64,000 bases of DNA from Syntrophobacter fumaroxidans MPOB (GCF_000014965.1 NC_008554.1:4204001-4268000), one strand, 5' to 3'. Shown: positions 1 to 8,088, numbered from the stretch's first letter. Numbers and translations: made by a program. The notes: generated by a model not told the origin, from the sequence alone.

Positions 1-574
1 AGGTCTTTCCATTCGGGGCGGTCACGGGCGGATGCGGACGGAGAGCCCCGGACAGGCGAGGCAAAGAAGCCGCCACGCCGCCGTTCCCTGATTTCGACGG
101 CGGCTCGCTTCCTCCCGTTGGTGGCCGTCGTTTCCCGGTTGCGATAACGAGAGAGCTCCATCGGGCCCAAGGATCTGCCCGCTGCCTCGTCGCGGATGCG
201 TTCGGGGATGTGACGGCGCGGTTGCACGGTTGCGGGAGCCTGGCCCGGCGCCGGGGCGTCCCGTCTCCGGATCGCGCACGAAACGTCCCCTTTCCACCTG
301 CTTCGGGATGCTTGAATTTCAACCGTACCGCCGTGGAAACGGTCCCGGATGCCCCGTCCATGCAATCTGCCGCAGGCTCCCCTTCTTTCCGAGGAAGCGC
401 CCGGCAGCAACATCCGCGATCGGATCCCCGGGCAAACCCGCCAGAGCTCCCCTGAAGGAGAAAACAACCTGACTTGGCCAGTCGGTGTTTTATCGAATAT
501 ATATTCTCATCCTTGAATGAAGCAATCGACCTTTAATAGTAATCATTAGTACAATTTCTCAACTCAAATAGATC
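1..574. other. Non-coding stretch at left edge
   Basis: I see no convincing gene here. The first ~470 bases are GC-rich and open reading frames in them have no recognisable protein character. From about 475 the composition turns sharply AT-rich up to the esterase start near 640. A perfect 12-bp palindrome GAATATATATTC lies at 495-506. The segment 171-215 (GGATCTGCCCGC, then GCGGATGCGTTCGG) loosely resembles the degenerate repeats at 2236-2560. Confidence 0.5.
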
Positions 575-603
575 TTGAAATCACCCATTTGTTTCGCTAA
601 AAT
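575..603 (+). promoter_or_regulatory. Sigma-70-like promoter of the esterase gene
   Basis: TTGAAA at 575-580 and TAAAAT at 598-603 are separated by exactly 17 bases. The start point would be near 610, giving a leader of about 30 nt before the AAAGGAGG ribosome-binding site and the ATG at 640. It lies in the AT-rich island. Confidence 0.6.
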
Positions 604-639
604 GTACCAATGTGTAAGCATAATCTCAAAGGAGGCCCT

Positions 640-1425
640 ATGCGTAAAATACGAATCATTGCCATTCTTGCCGTAATGCTGGTCTATCCTTCGTTTGCCT
701 TGTCAGAACCGATAGTCTTTATCGTTGCCGGTCAAAGCACGGCCAAATGCGGTCTGGTGGAAGAAGTGGCGACCGGTGATTTGAGGACGCCGCATCAGTT
801 GAAGGAATACCACGTCCTTGACATGGACTATTCCGAGAAGCCGAGGATAGTGCAGACTTTCGATCAGCGCAGTCATTTCGGTCCGGAAGTGAGGTTCGTG
901 CAGCTCTATGTCAAGGCCAATCCGTCGAGGGAGGTCATACTGCTCAAGATGGTCAAAAACGGCTCCGGGATGACCCGTTGGTCGCCGAAATGGCCGGGTG
1001 AATATGACCAGTGGACGGGGGATTTATACCGGATATTGGTTGATTTTGTCATCGAGGCCGTGGACGGCCGCGATGTCGAGTGGGGAGGCTTCCTTTTCGT
1101 CCAGGGCGAGAACGACTCGGTGTACCCGGAGCGTGCCCGGGCGTACGTGCAGAATTTGAGGAACCTTGTCAACAGGCTGCGCGAGGATCTTGGAGCTCCG
1201 AAGATGCCTGTAATGACTTCGGAGGTTTCCCCGGTACTGGAGAAATACCCTCACCAGTACCAGGTGAACCAGGCCAAGATCAATGCCGCGTTGACGGGCA
1301 GGGATATGTTCGTTGTCAGCAACAGCGCGCTTGGCTATCGGGAGGACGGCATCCATTTCACCAGTGATGCCGTGCTTCAGCTCGGGATGCGGTTCTTCTG
1401 GACGTATCGCACTCTCTTGAAATAG
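640..1425 (+). CDS. Secreted SASA/CE6-type carbohydrate esterase
   Basis: Predicted exported esterase of the sialate O-acetylesterase/acetylxylan esterase (SGNH-like) superfamily, 261 residues. The ATG at 640 is chosen over the in-frame ATG at 610 because an AAAGGAGG site lies five bases before it. The N-terminus is a signal peptide (MRKIRIIAILAVMLVYPSFA, cleavage likely before LSEP). Motifs follow the family order: GQST near the mature N-terminus (GQS block with the nucleophile Ser), a central FVQGENDS block, and a C-terminal DGIHFT block with the Asp-His of the triad. Deacetylation of a glycan is inferred from the family; the substrate is unknown. It stands alone, with its own promoter in AT-rich DNA and no polysaccharide genes beside it. 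Confidence 0.8.
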   Translation: MRKIRIIAILAVMLVYPSFALSEPIVFIVAGQSTAKCGLVEEVATGDLRTPHQLKEYHVLDMDYSEKPRIVQTFDQRSHFGPEVRFVQLYVKANPSREVILLKMVKNGSGMTRWSPKWPGEYDQWTGDLYRILVDFVIEAVDGRDVEWGGFLFVQGENDSVYPERARAYVQNLRNLVNRLREDLGAPKMPVMTSEVSPVLEKYPHQYQVNQAKINAALTGRDMFVVSNSALGYREDGIHFTSDAVLQLGMRFFWTYRTLLK

Positions 1426-1819
1426 CTTCAAAGGAGAGACCCGTCCGTCCGTGACCCGGCCGTCATCAAGAAATTCCGGGGCGTCTTTTCTTCGCTGCTC
1501 GAACTCGGTGCTTCCCGGATAGAGCGACTCTCGCATAGGTCGGCTTGACAATATCGTTTTTCATCAGTAGGTTACTATCACCGCCGCGGTACATCTCCTT
1601 GGCCAATTGATGGCCCCCGGATCTCTGTACCGCGGCGGCTTTCGTTTTTTCGACCCGTCTTGTTACATCGTGGTCTTTTCCACAATCGACAGTTGCCGCC
1701 TGGATTCCTCCGAATTGATGTGCTCAGGAAGCACGCACGCCGAAATAAGGATTTCGGGTGCCGTGCACCCGGCAATGGACTGTTTGGGGGTGAGGCGGGA
1801 ACTGGCTTGTAGTGAGGTC
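1426..1819. other. Intergenic region with a long inverted repeat
   Basis: No gene is visible between the esterase stop and the terminator of the tRNA operon. The notable structure is the inverted repeat at 1581-1638, listed separately. Small open frames across it lack ribosome-binding sites and family signatures. Confidence 0.5.
1581..1650 (+). terminator. Branched inverted repeat followed by a T-run
   Basis: CCGCCGCGGTACA (1581-1593) pairs perfectly over 13 bp with TGTACCGCGGCGG (1626-1638). The 32-nt loop holds a second small hairpin, GGCC-AATTGAT-GGCC. A T-rich tail (CGTTTTTTCG) follows around 1643-1652. It lies about 155 bases past the esterase stop, so it may terminate that transcript or a small RNA. 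The large loop is atypical for a plain terminator. Confidence 0.45.
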
Positions 1820-1856
1820 AAAAAAGAAAGCGGAGTACCCTAAAAGTACCCCGCTC
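1820..1856 (-). terminator. Intrinsic terminator of the tRNA operon
   Basis: Read on the minus strand, AGCGGGGTAC-TTTTAGG-GTACTCCGCT forms a stem with one mismatch, followed by TTCTTTTTT. It begins about 12 bases after the encoded CCA end of tRNA-Glu, which is the expected place for a Rho-independent terminator. Confidence 0.8.
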
Positions 1857-1867
1857 GATTTTTGAGT

Positions 1868-1945
1868 TGGCGTCCCCAACCGGATTTGAACCGGTGTTGC
1901 CGGCGTGAAAGGCCGGTGTCCTGGACCGGGCTAGACGATGGGGAC
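1868..1945 (-). tRNA. tRNA-Glu (anticodon TTC)
   Basis: The minus strand folds as a tRNA with a GTCCCCA acceptor stem, anticodon loop CTTTCAC (anticodon TTC, reading GAA/GAG), a T-loop GGTTCAAATCC and an encoded 3' CCA. It is the second gene of a two-tRNA operon, 53 bases downstream of tRNA-Lys, and is followed by an intrinsic terminator. Confidence 0.95.
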
Positions 1946-1998
1946 GCAAGGCAGAAGTGCTATCTAACGAAAGCGGCCGCGGATGTCAAGAGGTTAAT

Positions 1999-2074
1999 TG
2001 GTGGGCCGTGCTGGACTCGAACCAGCGACTCTCTGCTTAAAAGGCAGATACTCTACCTTCTGAGTTAACGGCCC
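1999..2074 (-). tRNA. tRNA-Lys (anticodon TTT)
   Basis: The minus strand shows acceptor stem GGGCCGT, a D-arm, anticodon loop CTTTTAA (anticodon TTT, reading AAA/AAG), T-loop GGTTCGAGTCC and an encoded CCA. It is the first gene of the operon with tRNA-Glu. Confidence 0.95.
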
Positions 2075-2101
2075 GGGCTGCCACTTCCGAGTAGACCCGT
2101 A

Positions 2102-2130
2102 CTCGTAACACGAGGGTGGATGCCTGTCAA
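2102..2130 (-). promoter_or_regulatory. Probable promoter of the tRNA-Lys/Glu operon
   Basis: On the minus strand TTGACA (2130-2125) is followed after 17 bases by TACGAG (2107-2102). The -35 is a perfect consensus and the -10 is poor, with GC-rich sequence after it, as is common for stable-RNA promoters. The predicted start is about 20 bases before tRNA-Lys. Confidence 0.55.
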
Positions 2131-2235
2131 GCGCGAATCGACGCGCGAATCGACGCGCCGCCGCCCGCGGATGACGGCGTGAATTCCGCCCGGAAACCCG
2201 CGGCCCGGACACCTCGATCCGGTACCCTCGCAACC

Positions 2236-2560
2236 CCCTCCGGATCGGTCTGCCCGCGGGATGCATTACAGCTGTTGCAGCCGAACTGGCCACAATAGCT
2301 TGCGACCCCTTCCGGACCGCTCGCGGCGGGATGCGGTTGCAGTTCGCGCACATTTCCGGATTTCCCCGGGATCCTTTCGGATCGCGCTCTCCCCCAGGAT
2401 GCCATCAGGGCCTCGCCGATGCCGTTTCCCATTGTTGACTTTTAAATCGCGCTCGCGGCGGGATGCGATGGAATATCCTCGACGTCCTCTGCAAAGTCCC
2501 GGCCTTTCGGATGGTCTGCCCGCGGGATGCCTTTGGCCCGCCCGCGGGATGCCTTTCGGC
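2236..2560 (+). repeat. Cluster of degenerate GGATGC repeats
   Basis: At least six diverged copies of a unit close to TTTCGGATCGCGCTCGCGG followed by CGGGATGC occur at roughly 2236-2268, 2308-2338, 2348-2378, 2374-2403, 2438-2468 and 2500-2533, with a shortened copy at 2535-2558. Several contain the palindrome CCCGCGGG directly before ATGC. Spacing is irregular and the copies differ, so this is not a CRISPR. The rest of the gap between the tRNA operon and the flavoredoxin gene (2131-3021) shows no gene I can support. Confidence 0.6.
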
Positions 2561-3021
2561 ATGTCCCATCACGCCCGATGCGCCCCGCCGGCCGCTCTCC
2601 CGCACGCCTCCGGCCTGCCCGCCTCCTTGACTTTGCCTGCCGCAGGTTCTAGGTTTGTGGGCATGAGAAATCCACCGTGCCGGGCGATTCCGGAGCCGCC
2701 GGGAGATGTTTCGTTCCCGGCTTCGTCCCGTGATTCATGAATCAGGTGCCATGCGGTTTTCAAACCTGGCGGGACGGTGTTCTCCCGGTGCTTTGGGAGC
2801 CGGGTGTTTCGGCCCTCCGGGACATACCGTGGGCGGTTTGAAGCCTGCAACGAAAGGGGCGCATCGCCGGCACCGTGGGTCCTGAATTCCCCGGCCTGCG
2901 GGTAGAGAGGGGCACGCGTTCCTTCGAGGGTCGAAGCAAGGTCCGGATGCCCGGGCCCGCCGGGAAAGAAAGGTTGCGATTTCCATGGAAGGCGCATCAA
3001 CCTGAAGAGGAGCAATCCGTC

Positions 3022-3597
3022 ATGAAAAAGATCACCCTTGGACCGCAGACGCTCATCTATCCCATGCCCGCCTTTCTGATCGGGGCCGACGTGGGCGGCA
3101 AACCCAATTTCATGACCGCGGCCTGGAGCGGGATCTGCAACAGCAGCCCGCCAATGGTCACCGCGGCGCTTCAGCACCACCGGTACACGCTCAAAGGGAT
3201 CAGGGAAAACGGGACTTTCTCGCTCAACGTGCCTTCCGTCGACCAGGTGAAGGAAACGGATTACTGCGGCATCGTCACCGGGGCCAAGGAAGACAAGGTG
3301 GCCGTCTGCGGCTTCAAGGTGTTCTACGGAAAGCTCAAGGGGGCTCCTCTCATCGAGCAGTGTCCGGTCAACCTGGAATGCAGGGTCGTGCACATGCTCA
3401 ATCTCGGAAGCCACACCCTGCTGGTCGGCCTGATCGAGGAGGTTCACGTGTCGGAAGACTGCGTGACCGGCGGGCAGCCTGACGTGATGAAGGTCAACCC
3501 GCTGATCTACAGCAGCGGATCGAAAAAATCGTATTGTTCGATTGGGAAGGTCGTCGCCCCGGCGTTCAGTATCGGGCAGGAAATCAAGAAAGGCTAG
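3022..3597 (+). CDS. Flavoredoxin-like flavin reductase family protein
   Basis: A 191-residue FMN-binding split-barrel protein of the flavin reductase-like family, closest in style to the flavoredoxins of sulfate reducers. Key stretches are the N-terminal TLIYPMPAFLIGA, the FMN-contact region PNFMTAAWSGICNSSPP and a YTLKGIRENGTFSLNVPS segment. Flavoredoxins carry electrons in sulfur metabolism or reduce flavins; the exact partner here is inferred. The ATG at 3022 follows a GAAGAGGAG site; upstream in-frame codons read into repeat-rich DNA and are not used. The gene stands alone and converges on the HcpR-like regulator. Confidence 0.85.
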   Translation: MKKITLGPQTLIYPMPAFLIGADVGGKPNFMTAAWSGICNSSPPMVTAALQHHRYTLKGIRENGTFSLNVPSVDQVKETDYCGIVTGAKEDKVAVCGFKVFYGKLKGAPLIEQCPVNLECRVVHMLNLGSHTLLVGLIEEVHVSEDCVTGGQPDVMKVNPLIYSSGSKKSYCSIGKVVAPAFSIGQEIKKG

Positions 3598-3825
3598 CCG
3601 TCGGCGGAAGGTCCGCGGGCCGCGTCCGGCGCCTCCACGCAATTGCCCATGGCGCCGGGGTCATCCGCGAAGCATGAAAAAAGACTCCCCCGGGCGTCCA
3701 CTTTCCAGGCAATTCGCCGGCGACGCCGTCGAAAGCGAGGAGGGTGATCCCCGCGCCCCGGGAATCAACGAAATCGGAGAACACCATGAGCCGCCGACCG
3801 TCGGGTGACCCCCGTGCTCCGTCCC

Positions 3826-4524
3826 TCACCCCGGCAGTTTTTCCCCGGCGGCCAGGTTTTCGAGCGCCTCGCGGTTGAGGATCGTGATCCTGCGCCCTTC
3901 GACCGTGATGAATTCCTGCTGGCTCATCTTTGCCAGGATCCGCGAGAGGGTTTCGGGGATCGTTCCCAAAAGGCTTGCCAGCTGGCCCTTGGTGGTGTCG
4001 AGCTCGAGCCGGTCCGATCCTTCCGCGCGCTCCCCGAGGTAGAGCAGGTAGGCCGCCAGCCTTCCGGGGACTTCCTTGAGCGACAGGTCTTCGACCATGT
4101 GCGTGAAGCGTCGCAACCGTTGACACAGGATCGCCAGCATGTTGAGGGCCAGCGAAGGCTCGCTGCGCACCAGCTCGATGAAGGCCGCGCGGGGAAAGAA
4201 CAGCACGCGGCTCGCCTCGATCGCTTCCGCGTGGGCCGGGAAGGCGCCTCCCGCGAACACGGGGACTTCGGCAAAGAACTCGCCCGCCCCGAAAATGTGC
4301 AGGATCTGTTCCTTGCCCTCGAGGGACAGCTTGTAGATCTTGATCCTCCCGGACACGATCACATAGAAGCCCGTGGCTTTCGCCCCTTCCGAAAAGAGCG
4401 TCTGTCCCTTGCCGAACTTCTGTTCGATGGAAACATCCGCGACCTTGCTCAGTTGATCGGCCGGCAGGCCTTCAAACAAGGGGACTTGTGCAATCGACGC
4501 CCGTGTTTCCAAGGAAAGCTCCAT
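3826..4524 (-). CDS. Crp/Fnr family regulator, HcpR-like
   Basis: A 232-residue regulator with an N-terminal cyclic-nucleotide-binding-type beta-roll (about residues 15-130, with FGKGQTLFSEGAKATGFYVIVSGRIK), a long dimer helix and a C-terminal winged helix (TTKGQLASLLGTIPETLSRILAKM). It has a single cysteine, so it cannot hold an FNR-type [4Fe-4S] cluster. It is divergent from hcp, and FNR-like palindromes TTGAC-N4-GTCAA lie in front of both genes. HcpR proteins of sulfate reducers (heme-dependent NO sensors controlling hcp) have this arrangement. The role as a nitrosative-stress activator of hcp is therefore a strong inference; autoregulation is suggested by the site near its own start. Confidence 0.85.
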   Translation of the reverse strand: MELSLETRASIAQVPLFEGLPADQLSKVADVSIEQKFGKGQTLFSEGAKATGFYVIVSGRIKIYKLSLEGKEQILHIFGAGEFFAEVPVFAGGAFPAHAEAIEASRVLFFPRAAFIELVRSEPSLALNMLAILCQRLRRFTHMVEDLSLKEVPGRLAAYLLYLGERAEGSDRLELDTTKGQLASLLGTIPETLSRILAKMSQQEFITVEGRRITILNREALENLAAGEKLPG

Positions 4525-4547
4525 CCGCGCAAAAAGTTGCAGTCATC

Positions 4548-4561
4548 TCGACCCGGGTCAA
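4548..4561. promoter_or_regulatory. HcpR/FNR-type palindrome near the regulator gene
   Basis: TCGACCCGGGTCAA is a TTGAC-N4-GTCAA palindrome with one mismatch. It lies 24 bases upstream of the regulator start codon on the minus strand. Its half-sites and spacing match the second site at 4694-4707. Confidence 0.6.
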
Positions 4562-4693
4562 AGCCAACCGGCAAGGCAATGCTTATACTGCGAACCATGA
4601 CCGGGTTGCACGTGCCGTTGCCTTTATAGCAGCAATAGGTTGCGGCAGCCAAAAAGAAAACCCGAAAAAAATCCTGTTGAAAGCTTCGCAGTT

Positions 4694-4735
4694 TTGACTC
4701 AGGTCAAGGCTCCCCACCGCAGGGGTGGTTATAGT
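4694..4735 (+). promoter_or_regulatory. HcpR-type site and -10 box of the hcp promoter
   Basis: TTGACTCAGGTCAA (4694-4707) is a perfect TTGAC-N4-GTCAA palindrome. TATAGT at 4730-4735 is a good -10 box, while no -35 hexamer is present at the right distance. With a start near 4742 the palindrome is centred at about -41.5, the class II position used by Crp/Fnr activators. Confidence 0.7.
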
Positions 4736-4828
4736 ACGCCTCACAGAGAAGGAAACAAACGTTTCGTTGGAACGATAACGGCATTTGAGGGACTGAAATC
4801 CATCACACAACAGAAGGGAGAACGGATC

Positions 4829-6457
4829 ATGTTTTGTTATCAATGCGAACAGACGGCCAAGGGAGAAGGATGCACCAAAATCGGCGTCTGCGGCAAGCAG
4901 CCGGAAGTGGCCGACCTGCAGGATCTGCTGTTGTACGCCCTGAAAGGACTCGCGCTCCATGCGGTCGAAGGCGCCAAGGTCGGCGTCAACGATCACGAAA
5001 CCAACGTCTTCACCTGCGAAGCGCTCTTTTCCACCCTGACGAACGTGAACTTCGACCCCGCCCGGTTCCAGGTCCTGATTCCCCGCGTCGTGGAATACCG
5101 GGAAAAACTCAAGGCGAAAGTCAAGGCCGCGGGTGGAAAGGTGGATTTTGCGGACCCGGCCGCGACGTTCACTCCCGCCAAGACCCTCGAAGGGCTCGTG
5201 GCACAGGGCGCCAACGTCGGGCTGAAGTCCGAGCCGGAGCTCCCCCCGGACATCGTTTCCCTGAAGCACACGCTGCTTTTCGGCCTCAAGGGCATCTCGG
5301 CCTACGCCGACCACGCGAACATTCTGGGACAACACGATGACGCGGTCTACGCGTTCATCTACGAAGCCCTTGCCGCGACCCTGCGCAAGGACATCGAGCT
5401 CGGCGACTGGCTGAAGCTCGTGCTCAAGTGCGGCGAAATGAACCTGCGGACCATGGAGCTCCTGGACGCCGCCAACACCGGCGTGTACGGGCATCCGGTG
5501 CCCACCAGCGTCCCGCTCGGCCCCAAGCAGGGCAAGGCGATCCTGGTCTCCGGGCACGACCTCAAGGATCTCGAAGAGCTGCTCAAGCAGACCGAAGGCA
5601 AGGGAATCAACATCTACACCCACGGGGAGATGCTTCCGACCCACGGCTACCCCGGCCTGAAGAAATACGCGCACTTCTACGGCCATTACGGAACCGCCTG
5701 GCAGAACCAGCAAAAAGAGTTCTCGAAATTCCCCGGGGCGATCCTCATGACCACCAACTGCATCCAGAAGCCCCAGCAGGCCTACACGGGGAACATCTTC
5801 ACCACGGGCCTCGTGGGATGGCCGGACGTCCCCCACGTCACCAACCGCGATTTCTCCCCGGTGATCGAGCGGGCGCTGGCGCTGCCCGGCTTCCCCGAAA
5901 CCGTGAACGGCAAGTCGGTCATGGTCGGGTTCGGCAGGAACACCATCCTGGGCGTGGCCGACAAGGTGATCGAAGCGGTGAAGAACAAGAACATCAGGCA
6001 CTTCTTCCTGGTGGCAGGGTGTGACGGCGCCAAGCCGGGGCGCAACTACTACACGGAATTCGTGGAAAAGGTGCCCAAGGACTGCGTGGTGCTGACCCTG
6101 GCCTGCGGCAAGTTCCGGTTCTTCGACAAAGATCTGGGCACCATCGGCGGATTGCCCCGGCTCATGGACGTGGGGCAGTGCAACGACGCCTATTCGGCGA
6201 TCCAGGTGGCGGTCGCCCTGGCCAAGGCATTCAACTGCGGCGTGAACGATCTGCCCCTGTCGCTGGTGCTTTCCTGGTACGAGCAGAAGGCCGTGGCGAT
6301 CCTGCTGACCCTGCTCTACCTGGGCATCAGAAATATCCGGCTCGGGCCTTCGCTGCCTGCGTTCGTCTCCGGAAACGTGCTGGACGTTCTGGTGAAGAAC
6401 TTCGACATCAAACCGATCACCACGCCGGACGAAGACCTCAAGGCCATCCTGGGATAA
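4829..6457 (+). CDS. hcp: Hydroxylamine reductase / hybrid-cluster protein
   Basis: Class 1 hybrid-cluster protein of 542 residues, the usual length. The N-terminal cysteines fall at residues 3, 6, 15 and 21 (CX2CX8CX5C), the pattern of Desulfovibrio-type Hcp. Downstream are the hybrid [4Fe-2O-2S] cluster regions: YTHGEMLPTHGYP, TTNCIQKP, VAGCDGAKPGRNYYTEF and LACGKFRFF. Members reduce hydroxylamine in vitro and NO in vivo; the protein is cytoplasmic. The ATG at 4829 has a GAAGGGAGA site 8 bases before it; an upstream in-frame extension is unlikely because it runs through the promoter. It leads a three-gene set with a small Cys-rich protein and a ferredoxin-like protein and is likely controlled by the divergent HcpR-like protein. 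Confidence 0.97.
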   Translation: MFCYQCEQTAKGEGCTKIGVCGKQPEVADLQDLLLYALKGLALHAVEGAKVGVNDHETNVFTCEALFSTLTNVNFDPARFQVLIPRVVEYREKLKAKVKAAGGKVDFADPAATFTPAKTLEGLVAQGANVGLKSEPELPPDIVSLKHTLLFGLKGISAYADHANILGQHDDAVYAFIYEALAATLRKDIELGDWLKLVLKCGEMNLRTMELLDAANTGVYGHPVPTSVPLGPKQGKAILVSGHDLKDLEELLKQTEGKGINIYTHGEMLPTHGYPGLKKYAHFYGHYGTAWQNQQKEFSKFPGAILMTTNCIQKPQQAYTGNIFTTGLVGWPDVPHVTNRDFSPVIERALALPGFPETVNGKSVMVGFGRNTILGVADKVIEAVKNKNIRHFFLVAGCDGAKPGRNYYTEFVEKVPKDCVVLTLACGKFRFFDKDLGTIGGLPRLMDVGQCNDAYSAIQVAVALAKAFNCGVNDLPLSLVLSWYEQKAVAILLTLLYLGIRNIRLGPSLPAFVSGNVLDVLVKNFDIKPITTPDEDLKAILG

Positions 6458-6541
6458 CCCGATGGGCGCGGGACGAGCCGTTCGGGCCGTCCCGCGGCTC
6501 GCCCGGCGCGGCGGCGGGCGAGGGAATCATGGAGGAACGCG

Positions 6542-6850
6542 ATGCAATGCCCCGGCCAGGACAAACGAACGTGGAAGCAGGACGCCATCTTCGAGACGGA
6601 ATGCCCGAAGTGCGGCCACGCGGTGGAATTCTTCAAGGACGAGTCGCAGCGCAGATGCAGGAACTGCCGTTCCCTGGTTCTCAATCCGAAGATGGATTTC
6701 GGCTGTGCGTCCTACTGCCAATTTGCCGGGGAATGCCTCGGGGGGCTGTCCCCCGAGCTGACGGCCCGCAGGGAGGAGGTCCTCAAGGAAATCAACGCGA
6801 TCCGGGAAAAGGGATGCGCCGGCGGGGAACCGGGCAAGACGACATCATAG
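6542..6850 (+). CDS. Small Cys-rich protein in hcp cluster
   Basis: A 102-residue soluble protein. Cys pairs CPKC and CRNC enclose a zinc-ribbon-like fold (about residues 21-45), followed by a second Cys group, FGCASYCQFAGEC (about 54-66), and an acidic/basic helical tail. The N-terminus MQCPGQDKRTW adds another cysteine. I recall similar short proteins near hcp or ferredoxin genes in sulfate reducers but know of no assigned function. It starts 84 bases after hcp with a GGAGG site before the ATG, so it is probably cotranscribed. Zinc binding or iron-sulfur handling is a guess from the cysteine spacing. Confidence 0.8.
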   Translation: MQCPGQDKRTWKQDAIFETECPKCGHAVEFFKDESQRRCRNCRSLVLNPKMDFGCASYCQFAGECLGGLSPELTARREEVLKEINAIREKGCAGGEPGKTTS

Positions 6851-6926
6851 CGGACCGGAGCGCATTTCGAAGCCGGACGGCGCCTTCGGAGCGGTCCGTC
6901 CGCCGGCATGCGAATGGGAGTGAGTC

Positions 6927-7679
6927 ATGGAAGGCAGGCGAAAGATCATAGAAATCGACGAGGAGCGCTGCGACGGTTGCGGGCAATGCGTTGTGAAGTG
7001 CGCGGAAGGCGCAGTCGAGATCATCGACGGCAAAGCGAAGCTGATCAAGGATTCCTTTTGTGACGGGCTGGGGGCCTGTCTCGGGGAATGTCCGCGGGGC
7101 GCTCTGAAAATCGTGGAAAGGGAAGCCCCGGAATTCGATCCCGAAGCGGTGGAGCGGCACCTGGAGGAACGCGAGAAAAGGCGATCGGCCGCGGAACCCG
7201 CCATGGCCTGCGGCTGTCCTTCCAGCCAGATCAGGGTGTTCCAGGGACTCGCCTCGACCCCCCCGACCGCCGCGGAACCGGGAAACGCCGCGCCGTCGGC
7301 GCTGGCGCACTGGCCGGTCCAACTCAGGCTCGTGCCGCCCCAGGCGCCTTTCCTCAAGGATGCCGACCTGCTCGTTGTCGCCGACTGCGTGCCCGTGGCC
7401 CATCCCGACTTCCACCGGAAGTTCGTGGCGGGCAAGGTGGTTCTGCTCGGCTGTCCCAAGTTCGACAACGCGGCGGAATACGTGCAGAAATTCGAGCAGA
7501 TTTTCCGGACCGCCAACATTCGTTCCGTCACGGTGCTCGATATGGAAGTGCCCTGCTGCTCGGCCATGCCCGTCATCGTGAAGAAGGGCATGGGAGCCTC
7601 CGGCAAGACCGTCCCCATGGAAGAGATCGTGGTGAGCGTGCGAGGCGAAGTGCTCAAAAGAAACGGCAAGGCGGCCTGA
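6927..7679 (+). CDS. Ferredoxin-domain protein, probable Hcp electron partner
   Basis: A 250-residue protein with an N-terminal bacterial ferredoxin-like domain. The first motif, CDGCGQCVVKC (residues 15-25), is complete. The second, CDGLGACLGECP (about 46-57), has Leu where the second Cys would be. A further MACGCPSS motif lies near residue 93. The C-terminal 120 residues (DLLVVADCVPVAHPDFHRKF, LLGCPKFDN, VPCCSAMPVIV) form a separate domain common in this family, whose role I do not know. It sits third after hcp. Delivery of electrons to Hcp is inferred from context, by analogy with other Hcp-linked iron-sulfur proteins. Confidence 0.85.
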   Translation: MEGRRKIIEIDEERCDGCGQCVVKCAEGAVEIIDGKAKLIKDSFCDGLGACLGECPRGALKIVEREAPEFDPEAVERHLEEREKRRSAAEPAMACGCPSSQIRVFQGLASTPPTAAEPGNAAPSALAHWPVQLRLVPPQAPFLKDADLLVVADCVPVAHPDFHRKFVAGKVVLLGCPKFDNAAEYVQKFEQIFRTANIRSVTVLDMEVPCCSAMPVIVKKGMGASGKTVPMEEIVVSVRGEVLKRNGKAA

Positions 7680-8088
7680 AACGGGGCGCCGACGATATCC
7701 GAGGCGGGCCGGGGCGTGATCGGGCGGATCACGGTCCGGCCGGTCACGCCACGGGGGCGGGGAAGAACCGCTTTGGCGGGTCTTGCGGTACTCGCCCCGG
7801 TCCGGGACTTCTCCGATTTCGGCAGGTTCTTTCATCCTCCACTATGATTCCCGATGAATAGTGCTTTTATTAATGAGACGACATCCACTATATAGATGAT
7901 GTTCACGGTGGATTGGTCCGTCCAGGGAGGGGACTCCGCCAGTGCCCGCAGCCCGGGATGTCGGTCGGGGGCTTCGCCGGGGGAATGACGTCGCTCCCCG
8001 ATTGTGTGTCCAGTCGTTCCGCCCGGTGGTCTGTCCGGAAGGTTGATTCATTGTTGGAGCTGTCAAGACAAATAAGGAGGGTGAACTT
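7680..8088. other. Intergenic gap between hcp cluster and sodC
   Basis: No gene. A GC hairpin at 7707-7741 (GGCCGG and CGTGATC pairing with GATCACG and CCGGCC around a 5-nt loop) lies 30 bases after the ferredoxin stop but has no T-run, so it is only a possible transcript end. The second half, from 7840, is more AT-rich and presumably holds the sodC promoter, for example TATATA at 7889-7894, but no good -35 is visible. Confidence 0.5.

Noticed and set aside
1-472. Small open frames at the left edge
   Set aside because: Three overlapping frames in GC-rich DNA with no ribosome-binding site and no recognisable protein features.
2236-2560. Possible CRISPR array
   Set aside because: Repeats are imperfect, irregularly spaced and sometimes overlap, spacers are not uniform and no cas gene is present.
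2261-2740. Possible protein encoded through the repeat cluster
   Set aside because: The frame is rich in Arg/Pro, has no ribosome-binding site and its sequence is just the translated repeat units.
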